Source of the DNA: Streptosporangiaceae bacterium
GTDB lineage: Bacteria > Actinomycetota > Actinomycetes > Streptosporangiales > Streptosporangiaceae
Assembly: GCA_030039095.1 (NCBI GenBank)
Contig: JASHQP010000288.1
Location: 1 to 11,636 of the forward strand
Reading direction: 5' to 3'
Length of the DNA stretch: 11,636 bases
The notes under the pieces were generated by a model, which was not told the origin of the DNA, searched no databases, and saw nothing but the letters and a program-made list of their open reading frames with translations. The position numbers and the translations under genes were made by a program. Every line of letters begins with the position of its first letter. Positions within the stretch are counted from its first letter, which is position 1. Shown piece after piece: positions 5,938 to 11,636 of the stretch.

Positions 5938-6972
5938 CTAGAGCTCCGTGGCGAACTCCCGGTAATGCTGGCTGACCCGTTCGCTGGTTCCGTAGAAGGC
6001 GTGTCGGCTCATGTCCGCGCTGAACCGGCTCGCCGGCGGCGTGCGGCCGAGTGCCTCGGCCATCGCGCGGACGTGGTGGGGCGCGCAGCCGCAGCAGATG
6101 CCGAAGTAGCTGACGCCGAGCCCGGCCGCTGCGGTCGTGAACGCGCCGATCTCGTAGCGGTTGGCGATGAACGGGTCCAGCGCGGTCGGGAACGGCCGCC
6201 CGCCCGGGATCAGGTCACAAGCCGGGTCGGTGAGCGACTGGAACGTCGGCTCGGCTTCCGTCGTGCGGTACGGCACCGGCAGGGCGGCGATGTGGCCGTC
6301 GCACGCGGTGCGGATCTCGCCGAGCAGCGGCAGCATGGTGGCGGGCCCGCGCTGGCAGTTCAGCCCGACGACATCGGCCCCGGCGTCTTGCAGGCGGCGG
6401 CATGCCTCGCCGATCGGGACACCGCCGCGGACGATGGGCTGGCGGTGAACGCTGAGGGTGACCACCGCATCGAGGCCGTGCGCCTTGATTGCTTCCAGCG
6501 CGAGCAGTGCCTCGCCGGGATAGTCGATGGTCTCGGCGATCACGAAGTCGACGCCGGCCTCGGCGGCCCACCCGACCTGCTCGGTGAACATGCCGCGGAC
6601 GGCCCTGTGCGTCGCGGGATCATCCGGCTCATAGACGTTGGTGTTGCAGATATTGCCGGCCACCAGCGAGTCGTGCTCGGCGCCGACCTCCTTGGCGATA
6701 CGCAGTGCCTGCCGGTTCAGCGGCTCGAGGTCGCCCTCGCGGCCGATCACCGCCAGCTTCTCGCGGTGGGCGTAGTAGGTGAACGCCTCGACCACGTCCG
6801 ATCCGGCATGCACGTACTCCCGGTGCAGCCCGGCCACCATCTCGGGCTCCTCGAGCACCACCTCTGGCACGAACGCCCCGGCCTGCAGGTAGCCGCGGCG
6901 CTCGAACTCGAACAAATACCCCTCGGCGCAGATCACCGGCCCGGCGGCCAGGCGATCGAGAAGCTTGCCCAT
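5938..6972 (-). CDS. Betaine-homocysteine S-methyltransferase-like enzyme
   Basis: A 344-residue zinc-dependent homocysteine methyltransferase that resembles BHMT along most of its length, for example the N-terminal RRGYLQAG block, YYAHREKL and FPTALDPFIANRYEI. BHMT transfers a methyl group from glycine betaine to homocysteine, giving methionine and dimethylglycine in the cytoplasm. The three zinc cysteines are present: Cys206 in GLNC and Cys293/Cys294 in GICCG. Glu147 in VIAET matches the conserved active-site Glu. The residue matching human BHMT Asp26 is Ala16, with Glu17 next to it. The C-terminal oligomerisation arm of animal BHMT is absent. I chose the ATG at 6972 because GGAGG lies 8 nt upstream and overlaps the GTG at 6981. 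It is divergent from the dimethylglycine-dehydrogenase-like gene, which supports betaine as donor. Other donors such as proline betaine or S-methylmethionine remain possible. Confidence 0.88.
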   Translation of the reverse strand: MGKLLDRLAAGPVICAEGYLFEFERRGYLQAGAFVPEVVLEEPEMVAGLHREYVHAGSDVVEAFTYYAHREKLAVIGREGDLEPLNRQALRIAKEVGAEHDSLVAGNICNTNVYEPDDPATHRAVRGMFTEQVGWAAEAGVDFVIAETIDYPGEALLALEAIKAHGLDAVVTLSVHRQPIVRGGVPIGEACRRLQDAGADVVGLNCQRGPATMLPLLGEIRTACDGHIAALPVPYRTTEAEPTFQSLTDPACDLIPGGRPFPTALDPFIANRYEIGAFTTAAAGLGVSYFGICCGCAPHHVRAMAEALGRTPPASRFSADMSRHAFYGTSERVSQHYREFATEL

Positions 6973-6991
6973 GCACGACACCTCCAGGTCT

Positions 6992-7010
6992 TATAGTCGG
7001 AACGACTGTA
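6992..7010. promoter_or_regulatory. 19-bp inverted repeat between the divergent BHMT and dehydrogenase genes
   Basis: TATAGTCG (6992-6999), spacer GAA, CGACTGTA (7003-7010): an 8-3-8 dyad with a single mismatch. It is the only strong dyad in the 68-nt divergent interval, ending 30 nt before the dehydrogenase ATG and starting 20 nt before the BHMT ATG. It also overlaps -10-like TATAGT (plus) and TATAAG (minus). Size and place suit a TetR-family operator, and a TetR gene is coupled to the dehydrogenase. Binding is inferred. Confidence 0.55.
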
Positions 7011-7040
7011 CCGGGAAAATCTAGACGCAGGGATGCCTCG

Positions 7041-9470
7041 ATGAAATCTTCCGCGCAGGTCGTCGTCATCGGCGGTGGTGTGGTCGGCGCCTCGGTCCTG
7101 TACCACCTCACGGAGCTGGGCTGGACGGATGTCGTGCTCGTCGAGCGCAAGGAGCTCACCGCGGGCTCGACCTGGCACGCCGCGGGCGGCATGCACACGC
7201 TCAACGGCGACCCTAATGTCGCGAAGCTGCAGCAGTACACCGTCGCCCTGTACCGCGACATCGAGCGGCGTTCCGGCCAGGACTGCGGCATCCACATGTC
7301 GGGCGGGCTGACGCTGGCCGGCGACCGGGAGCGGCTGGACTGGCTGCGGATGGCCCAGGCCCGCGGCCGTTACCTGGGCATGGACATGGAGATCATCTCG
7401 CCGGCCGAGGCCAAGCAGATGTTCCCGCTTCTGGAGGAGCAGTACTTCGTCGGCGCGCTCTTCGATCAGGCCGAGGGCCACGTCGACCCGACCGGGGTCA
7501 CCCGGGCCTACGTCGCCTGCGCGCGGCAGGCCGGCGCCGAGGTCTACCAGCACACCTGGGTGAGCGACCTCCGGCAGCGTCCCGACGGCACCTGGGACGT
7601 CATCACCGACTCCGGCGAGATCCACGCCGAGCACATCGTCAACGCCGGCGGCCTGTGGGCCCGTGAGGTGGGCCGGATGATCGGCCTGGAACTGCCGTTG
7701 CTCGCGATGGAGCACATGTACCTGATCACCGAGGACATGCCCGAGGTGGCCGAGTACAACGCGGCCGCGGGCCGCGAGCTGCCGATGGGCATGGACTTCG
7801 ACGGCGAGCTCTACATCCGCCAGGAGGGCGGCGGGATGCTGCTCGGCACGTACGAGCAGGCGTGCGTGCCCTGGTCGCCGCGCGAGACGCCGTGGACCTT
7901 CGACAAGCAGTTGCTGACCCCCGACCTGGACCGGATAGCCCCGTCGCTGGAGGTCGCGTTCAAGCACTACCCGGCGCTGGCCGACGCCGGGATCAAGAAC
8001 GTGATCAACGGGCCGTTCACGTTCGCGCCGGACGGCAATCCGCTGGTCGGCCCCGTGCCCGGCGTGCGCAACTGCTGGGTGGCCTGCGCGGTGATGGCAG
8101 GTTTTTCGCAGGGCGGCGGTGTTGGCCTCACGCTGGCGCGCTGGATGGCCGACGGCGATCCGGGAGAAGACATCTGGGCGATGGACGTGGCCCGCTTCGG
8201 CACCTGGGCGAGCCTGGCCTACACCAACGCCAAGGTGCGCGAGAACTACAGCCGCCGGTTCCGCATCACGTTCCCCAACGAGGAGCTGCCGGCCGGCCGG
8301 CCACTGCACACGACCCCGGTCTACGACCGGCTCACGGCCCACAACGCGGTGTGGGGCGCGGGATTCGGGCTCGAGCATCCGCTGTGGTTCCAGCGGCCGG
8401 GGGCCGAGCCGCGCGAGGACGTCACGTTCCGCCGCTCCAACGCCTTCCCGGTCGTCGCCGACGAATGCACCACGGTGCGCGAGCGCGTCGGGCTCACCGA
8501 GTGCTCCAACTTCGCCAAGTACCGCGTGACCGGCGCCGGCAGCGCCGAGTGGCTGCAGCGGCTGTTCACAAACCGGCTGCCGCGCGTCGGCCGGATCAAC
8601 CTCACCGCCGCCCTGGATCCCGGCGGTCACATCGTCGGGGAGTTTTCCGTGGCGCGGGCCGGCGCAGACGACTTCTTCCTGTTCGGCTCCCAGATCGCCG
8701 AGGCGCATCACTCGCGCTGGTTCGGTGGCCACCTCGCCGATGGCGTGCGGTTCGACGTGCTGGGCTTGTCCCTGGTGGGCCTCTCGCTGGCCGGCCCGGG
8801 CGCCCGCGACGTGCTGCAATCGGTCACGGGCGCTTCTCTGGCGACCGAGGACTACCCGTTCATGACGTTCCGCCGGATCGACGTCGGGATGATCCCCGCC
8901 TACGTCGGCCGGATGACCTACACCGGGGATCTCGGCTACGAGATCTGGGTCGCACCGGAGTACCAGCGAGCACTGTTCGATCTGCTGTGGCAGGCCGGGC
9001 AGTCATCTGGCATCGGCCTGTTCGGGTTCCGGGCGCTGATGTCGCTGCGCATGGAGAAGATGTTCGGCACGTGGGCACGCGAATACCGCCCGATCTACAC
9101 GCCGGTGCAGGCGCGGATGCACCGGTCGCTCAAGCTCGATCACGACTTTATCGGCCGCGCCGCGGTGGAGGCCGAACTCGGGCGCGGCCCGGCCCGGACG
9201 CTCGGCTACTTCGAGATCACCCCCGATCCGGCGGAACCGGCCGACGTCGTCGGTGACGAGCCGATCTGGCACAACGGGGCGGTGGTCGGCTGGGTGACGT
9301 CCGGCGCGTACGCGCACTACAGCCGCCGCTCGCTGGCGTTCGGCTACGTGCCGGCCGAGCTCGCGGTGCCCGGCGCGACGTTCGAGGTGGAGATCATCGG
9401 CCAGCGCCGTCCGGCGCGACTGCTGCCCGAACCAGTGCTCGACCCGGCGGGCCAGCGCATGCGGGTCTGA
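7041..9470 (+). CDS. Dimethylglycine/sarcosine dehydrogenase-family flavoprotein (FAD domain plus GcvT-like domain)
   Basis: An 809-residue two-part enzyme of the dimethylglycine/sarcosine dehydrogenase family. Residues about 6-370 form an FAD-dependent amine oxidase: GGGVVG (11-16) and Glu35 bind FAD, and GSTWHAAGG contains His46, which aligns with the His that carries covalent FAD in mitochondrial dimethylglycine dehydrogenase. A linker domain (about 370-430) leads into a GcvT/aminomethyltransferase-like half (about 440-800) that in relatives passes the released one-carbon unit to tetrahydrofolate. VNAAG-like VNAGGLWAREVGRMIGLE, VINGPFTFAPDGNPLVGP and the C-terminal LAFGYVP block match family members. 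Length is close to mitochondrial homologues. The likely reaction is oxidative demethylation of dimethylglycine, the by-product of the divergent BHMT-like enzyme. Sarcosine or another methylated amine is possible. No signal peptide is seen. The ribosome binding site is weak. Confidence 0.92.
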   Translation: MKSSAQVVVIGGGVVGASVLYHLTELGWTDVVLVERKELTAGSTWHAAGGMHTLNGDPNVAKLQQYTVALYRDIERRSGQDCGIHMSGGLTLAGDRERLDWLRMAQARGRYLGMDMEIISPAEAKQMFPLLEEQYFVGALFDQAEGHVDPTGVTRAYVACARQAGAEVYQHTWVSDLRQRPDGTWDVITDSGEIHAEHIVNAGGLWAREVGRMIGLELPLLAMEHMYLITEDMPEVAEYNAAAGRELPMGMDFDGELYIRQEGGGMLLGTYEQACVPWSPRETPWTFDKQLLTPDLDRIAPSLEVAFKHYPALADAGIKNVINGPFTFAPDGNPLVGPVPGVRNCWVACAVMAGFSQGGGVGLTLARWMADGDPGEDIWAMDVARFGTWASLAYTNAKVRENYSRRFRITFPNEELPAGRPLHTTPVYDRLTAHNAVWGAGFGLEHPLWFQRPGAEPREDVTFRRSNAFPVVADECTTVRERVGLTECSNFAKYRVTGAGSAEWLQRLFTNRLPRVGRINLTAALDPGGHIVGEFSVARAGADDFFLFGSQIAEAHHSRWFGGHLADGVRFDVLGLSLVGLSLAGPGARDVLQSVTGASLATEDYPFMTFRRIDVGMIPAYVGRMTYTGDLGYEIWVAPEYQRALFDLLWQAGQSSGIGLFGFRALMSLRMEKMFGTWAREYRPIYTPVQARMHRSLKLDHDFIGRAAVEAELGRGPARTLGYFEITPDPAEPADVVGDEPIWHNGAVVGWVTSGAYAHYSRRSLAFGYVPAELAVPGATFEVEIIGQRRPARLLPEPVLDPAGQRMRV

Positions 9471-10060
9471 TGGGACGCCACCCCGACCCCGAGCGGCGGG
9501 CCGAGTTGCTGGACGAGGTGGTCGGCTACCTCGGCCGCAACGGCATCGCAGGAGTGTCGCTGCGGCCGGTTGCCCGCGAACTGGGCGTGTCGGTCAACGC
9601 GCTGGTTCATCACTTCGGCAGCAAGGACGAACTGGTGGTCGCCGCGCTGCGGCGGGCCGCCGAGATTCAGCGAGGAGTCGAAGAGCCGTGGCGGCGGAAG
9701 GTATCCCACCTGTCCACCGCGGATCTGCAGCGGCGCTGGTGGCGGTGGATCAACCGCCGCCCGGAGCACCTGGCGCTGGTGCGGCTGGGCCTCGAAGCCG
9801 CCACGCTGGACGCCACGGTCAGCGGGCTTCCCGGCGATGTCCGTGCCGAGCAGATCTCGTTCTGGCGCGAGGACATCGCCGCCGGCCTGATCGCTGACGG
9901 CCTCGAGCCCGAGAACGCCGAGCGCGAGGCGTCACTGGTCAAGGCGACGTTCACCGGCCTGGTGCTCGACCTGCTTGCCACCGGTGATCGCGAGCGGCTC
10001 ACCGACGCGCTCGAATGCACCCTCCGCCGCCTCGAGGGCCTGACGCAGAAGGTCCCGTGA
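9470..10060 (+). CDS. TetR-family transcriptional regulator
   Basis: A 196-residue TetR-type regulator. The N-terminal three-helix DNA-binding domain is clear: VSLRPVARELGVSVNALVHHFGSKDELVVAAL (about 29-60), with the canonical H-F-x-S-K-x-E-L after the recognition helix. The C-terminal region is helical and poorly conserved, as expected for the ligand pocket; it is rich in Trp (WRRK, WWRWINRR) and ends with an amphipathic helix. The ATG shares its A with the stop codon of the flavoprotein gene (TGATG), so the two are translationally coupled and the regulator most likely governs methylamine/betaine catabolism, in the manner of BetI-like local regulators. The dyad at 6992-7010 is the natural operator candidate. 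The ligand is unknown; betaine, dimethylglycine or homocysteine are guesses from context. Confidence 0.92.
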   Translation: MGRHPDPERRAELLDEVVGYLGRNGIAGVSLRPVARELGVSVNALVHHFGSKDELVVAALRRAAEIQRGVEEPWRRKVSHLSTADLQRRWWRWINRRPEHLALVRLGLEAATLDATVSGLPGDVRAEQISFWREDIAAGLIADGLEPENAEREASLVKATFTGLVLDLLATGDRERLTDALECTLRRLEGLTQKVP

Positions 10061-10168
10061 GGCGCTGATGGAGCGTCCCGGTGAAGCTGCTCGCGGCGTC
10101 GCCGACCGCTGGTGACCTGGTCCCTCGCGTCTTTGGGCAGATCCCTTGCCGTGCCGGCGGCCACCCTG
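10061..10168. other. Intergenic DNA after the TetR gene
   Basis: This stretch lies between the TetR stop codon and the iron boxes. I see no credible gene in it and no clear terminator hairpin. Its 3' end carries the -35-like TTGCCG (10146-10151) of the lipoprotein promoter. Confidence 0.6.
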
Positions 10169-10175
10169 TTAGGTT
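10146..10175 (+). promoter_or_regulatory. Candidate promoter of the lipoprotein gene
   Basis: TTGCCG (10146-10151) and TAGGTT (10170-10175) are separated by 18 bp, a good actinobacterial housekeeping-type pair. The -10 lies inside the first iron box, so an iron-loaded DtxR/IdeR-type repressor would block it. The predicted transcript starts near 10182 and has a leader of roughly 75 nt. This is inference from sequence match and spacing. Confidence 0.5.
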
Positions 10176-10187
10176 AGGCTCGCCTAA
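10169..10187 (+). promoter_or_regulatory. Iron box 1 (DtxR/IdeR/DmdR operator)
   Basis: TTAGGTTAGGCTCGCCTAA matches the 19-bp iron-box consensus TTAGGTTAGGCTAACCTAA at 17 of 19 positions. Around the centre it is a perfect dyad, GTTAGGC-TC-GCCTAAC (10173-10188). Such boxes bind the Fe2+-loaded DtxR/IdeR/DmdR1 repressor in actinobacteria. The only downstream gene is the lipoprotein, which starts 71 nt further on, so that gene should be derepressed by iron limitation. Confidence 0.85.
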
Positions 10188-10188
10188 C

Positions 10189-10207
10189 TTAGGGAAGCCT
10201 GGCCTAA
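10189..10207 (+). promoter_or_regulatory. Iron box 2, weaker tandem copy
   Basis: TTAGGGAAGCCTGGCCTAA matches the iron-box consensus at 14 of 19 positions, with both outer arms TTAGG and CCTAA intact. It starts 20 bp after the start of box 1, with one base between the boxes. Two adjacent sites could take up stacked repressor dimers. The second site would cover the likely transcription start region. Confidence 0.6.
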
Positions 10208-10258
10208 TCAAGAAGAGGCCTGCCTCATAACAGCTCTGCGGGATGCCGGAGGAGTTTC

Positions 10259-11503
10259 ATGATGGGTCTGCCCGGGTGTGTGGGGTGGAGGCGCGGTGTG
10301 GCTGCTGCCGGCGCGCTGGCGATTGCCGGCCTGGGGATCGCAGCCTGCGGGTCGGGTTCGGGCCCGGCCAAGCCGCAGGGCCTGAACGGGACCGTGGTGG
10401 GCGAGCCGGCGAACTCTGTGTATGCGGCGGAGAACGCGGCGGCCGCGACCTCGCTGAGGCCGGCTCCGGGGTCGTTCCTGGCGGGCAAGACCACGGTCAG
10501 CGTGCTGGGCTCCACGACGCCGGTGAACGGGGACATCAATCCGTACGCGATCTGGCCGGTGACCCGGACGGTCGGGACCGTGAAGGCCGGTGACGTGCTG
10601 GTCGATAACTTCAACAACGCGTCCAACGACCAGGGCACGGGCACGACGATCGTGGACCTGCACCCCGGTGGGCAGCTCAGCGTGTTTGCCCAGCTGCCCC
10701 GGACGATCGCCGGATGCCCGGGCGGGGTGGGACTGACCACGGCGATGGTGCAGCTGAAGACGGGGTGGGTGATCGTCGGCAGCCTGCCGAGCACGAACGG
10801 CAAGATCGGCACGGCCGGGGCCGGCTGCCTGATCGAGCTGTCCCCGGACGGCAAGCTGGCGGGCACGATCTCCGGCGCATACCTGGACGGGCCGTGGGAC
10901 GAGACCGTCAGCGACAACGGCAGCACCGCGACGCTGTTCGTCACCAACACCCTGTTCGGCCTCACCGCGGCGAGCAATGACACAACGGAGATCGACAAGG
11001 GGGATGTGGTCCGGCTCACGCTGGCCGAGAGCGCGGCGGCGCCGCCGAAGGTGACCGCCGAGACGGTGGTGGCCAGCGGTTTCCCTGAGCGGCCGGACGC
11101 CTCGGCGTTCGTCAAGGGCCCGACCGGCCTCGCGCTCGGCTCGGACGGGACGCTGTATGTCGCCAGCAACCTCGGCAACTCGATCGCCAGCGTTCCGGAC
11201 GCGCTGACCAGGACCACGTCCGACGGTACCGGCACGGTGCTGACCAGGGACGGACAGCTGGCCAACCCCCTGGGTCTGGGCCTGGCGCCCGGCGGGGACC
11301 TGCTGGCGGCCAATGCGACCAACGGCAAGATCGTCGAGATCACCCCGGCCGGGAAGCAGATCGGCGAGTACTACGCCGACGACGACATCGGCCAGGAACC
11401 ACCCGGCAACGGTGACCTGTTCGACGTGGCCGTCAACCAGGCCGGCACCGGGGTGCTGTTCGTCAACGACGGCACCAACGTCCTAGACCTGCTGCACGCG
11501 TGA
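10259..11503 (+). CDS. Iron-regulated beta-propeller (NHL/SMP-30-like) lipoprotein of unknown function
   Basis: A 414-residue predicted lipoprotein. Twin Arg at 11-12 and a hydrophobic stretch (14-29) lead to the lipobox IAA-Cys30, so the mature protein should be anchored on the outer face of the membrane. The rest looks like a beta-propeller with NHL-type blades: VDNFNNASNDQGTGTTIVDL (115-134), GPTGLALGSDGTLYVASN (287-304), NPLGLGLAPGGDLLAAN (336-352) and a last blade ending VLFVNDGTNVLDLLHA. Mature Cys153 and Cys190 could form a disulfide. No enzyme active site is evident; binding or scaffolding is as likely as catalysis. GGAGG lies 6 nt before the first of two ATG codons. Two iron boxes overlap the promoter, so a role in iron acquisition or iron-stress physiology is inferred. 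The downstream ORF overlaps the stop codon (GTGA). Confidence 0.85.
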   Translation: MMGLPGCVGWRRGVAAAGALAIAGLGIAACGSGSGPAKPQGLNGTVVGEPANSVYAAENAAAATSLRPAPGSFLAGKTTVSVLGSTTPVNGDINPYAIWPVTRTVGTVKAGDVLVDNFNNASNDQGTGTTIVDLHPGGQLSVFAQLPRTIAGCPGGVGLTTAMVQLKTGWVIVGSLPSTNGKIGTAGAGCLIELSPDGKLAGTISGAYLDGPWDETVSDNGSTATLFVTNTLFGLTAASNDTTEIDKGDVVRLTLAESAAAPPKVTAETVVASGFPERPDASAFVKGPTGLALGSDGTLYVASNLGNSIASVPDALTRTTSDGTGTVLTRDGQLANPLGLGLAPGGDLLAANATNGKIVEITPAGKQIGEYYADDDIGQEPPGNGDLFDVAVNQAGTGVLFVNDGTNVLDLLHA

Positions 11504-11636
11504 ACGGCGATCCAGCGCCGCAGACCGGCGAGGACCCGGCCGGGGGCCCGGAGGCGCAGGAAACGCGGCCAGCGCCGCAGGCACAGGATCCGCCGCCGCC
11601 AGAGCCGCGGCCGGACCGGCCGGCCCGGCGTGGCCC
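11500..11636 (+). CDS. Proline-rich N-terminus of an unidentified protein, runs off the window
   Basis: An open frame begins at a GTG that overlaps the lipoprotein stop codon (GTGA) and stays open to the last base, giving about 45 residues. The visible part is low complexity, rich in Pro, Ala, Gln, Glu and Arg, with a PPPPEPRPDRPARRG stretch and the decamer AGCGCCGCAG occurring twice in the DNA. No Shine-Dalgarno is seen, as expected for a coupled gene. Such disordered heads often precede a membrane or enzymatic domain in actinobacteria, but the function cannot be told from here. The overlap puts it under the same iron-box control as the lipoprotein. Confidence 0.55.
   Translation, partial: MNGDPAPQTGEDPAGGPEAQETRPAPQAQDPPPPEPRPDRPARRG

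Noticed and set aside
6973..6981. GTG start three codons upstream for the BHMT-like gene
   Set aside because: It overlaps the GGAGG that is correctly spaced for the ATG at 6972, and the extra residues are not family-like.
6933..8819. Long minus-strand open frame (about 628 codons) opposite the flavoprotein
   Set aside because: Low-complexity shadow translation rich in Gly, His, Arg and Gln with no recognisable domain, lying opposite a clearly conserved gene in high-GC DNA.
7862..9256. 464-codon plus-strand frame inside the flavoprotein gene
   Set aside because: Arg-rich off-frame translation with no family features; the flavoprotein frame is conserved throughout.
1..11636. CRISPR array, tRNA/rRNA, insertion sequence, prophage or defence system
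   Set aside because: No repeat-spacer pattern, no RNA-gene signatures, no transposase or integrase domain, and no known defence or toxin-antitoxin genes were seen on either strand.

Overview
The window is high-GC DNA (roughly 70 percent, GC-rich third codon positions, several GTG starts) and reads as an actinobacterial chromosome, probably of the Streptomyces/Streptosporangium kind. DtxR/IdeR-type iron boxes, a cobalamin riboswitch and a probable leaderless GTG gene support this. It holds no tRNA, rRNA, CRISPR array, transposase or phage gene. I found no clearly new multi-gene system. The most interesting content is a set of well-preserved regulatory elements that give more specific roles to generically annotated genes.

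Layout. (1) 1-279: C-terminal end of a class I ribonucleotide reductase small subunit, followed by a strong hairpin. (2) 374-718: a small ArsR/SmtB-type repressor, probably leaderless, convergent with the next operon. (3) 4002 down to 722, minus strand: an operon of PLP aminotransferase, amidase-signature hydrolase and GntR/FCD regulator. The genes overlap or lie 6 nt apart. Four in-phase 7-bp repeats just before the first gene look like promoter and operator. (4) 5226 down to 4063, minus strand: a NiCoT metal permease preceded by a cobalamin riboswitch (about 5316-5489) and a hairpin over its ribosome binding site, so its physiological metal is most likely cobalt for B12. (5) 5571-5873: a remnant of the C-terminal TPR region of an ECF42-type sigma factor. 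(6) 5938-10060: a divergent methyl-group module. Betaine-homocysteine methyltransferase-like BHMT lies on minus; a dimethylglycine/sarcosine dehydrogenase-family flavoenzyme and a coupled TetR regulator lie on plus. A 19-bp inverted repeat sits between them. (7) 10169-11503: two adjacent iron boxes, then a beta-propeller lipoprotein of unknown function. Its stop codon overlaps the GTG of a proline-rich ORF that runs off the window.

How the genes fit together. The BHMT-like enzyme would turn betaine plus homocysteine into methionine and dimethylglycine. The flavoenzyme could then demethylate dimethylglycine, passing the one-carbon unit to folate through its GcvT-like half, with the TetR protein sensing the pathway. 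The cobalt permease is expected to be shut off when B12 is plentiful. The lipoprotein and its downstream partner are expected to be induced by iron starvation. The substrate of the aminotransferase-amidase operon cannot be read from the sequence.
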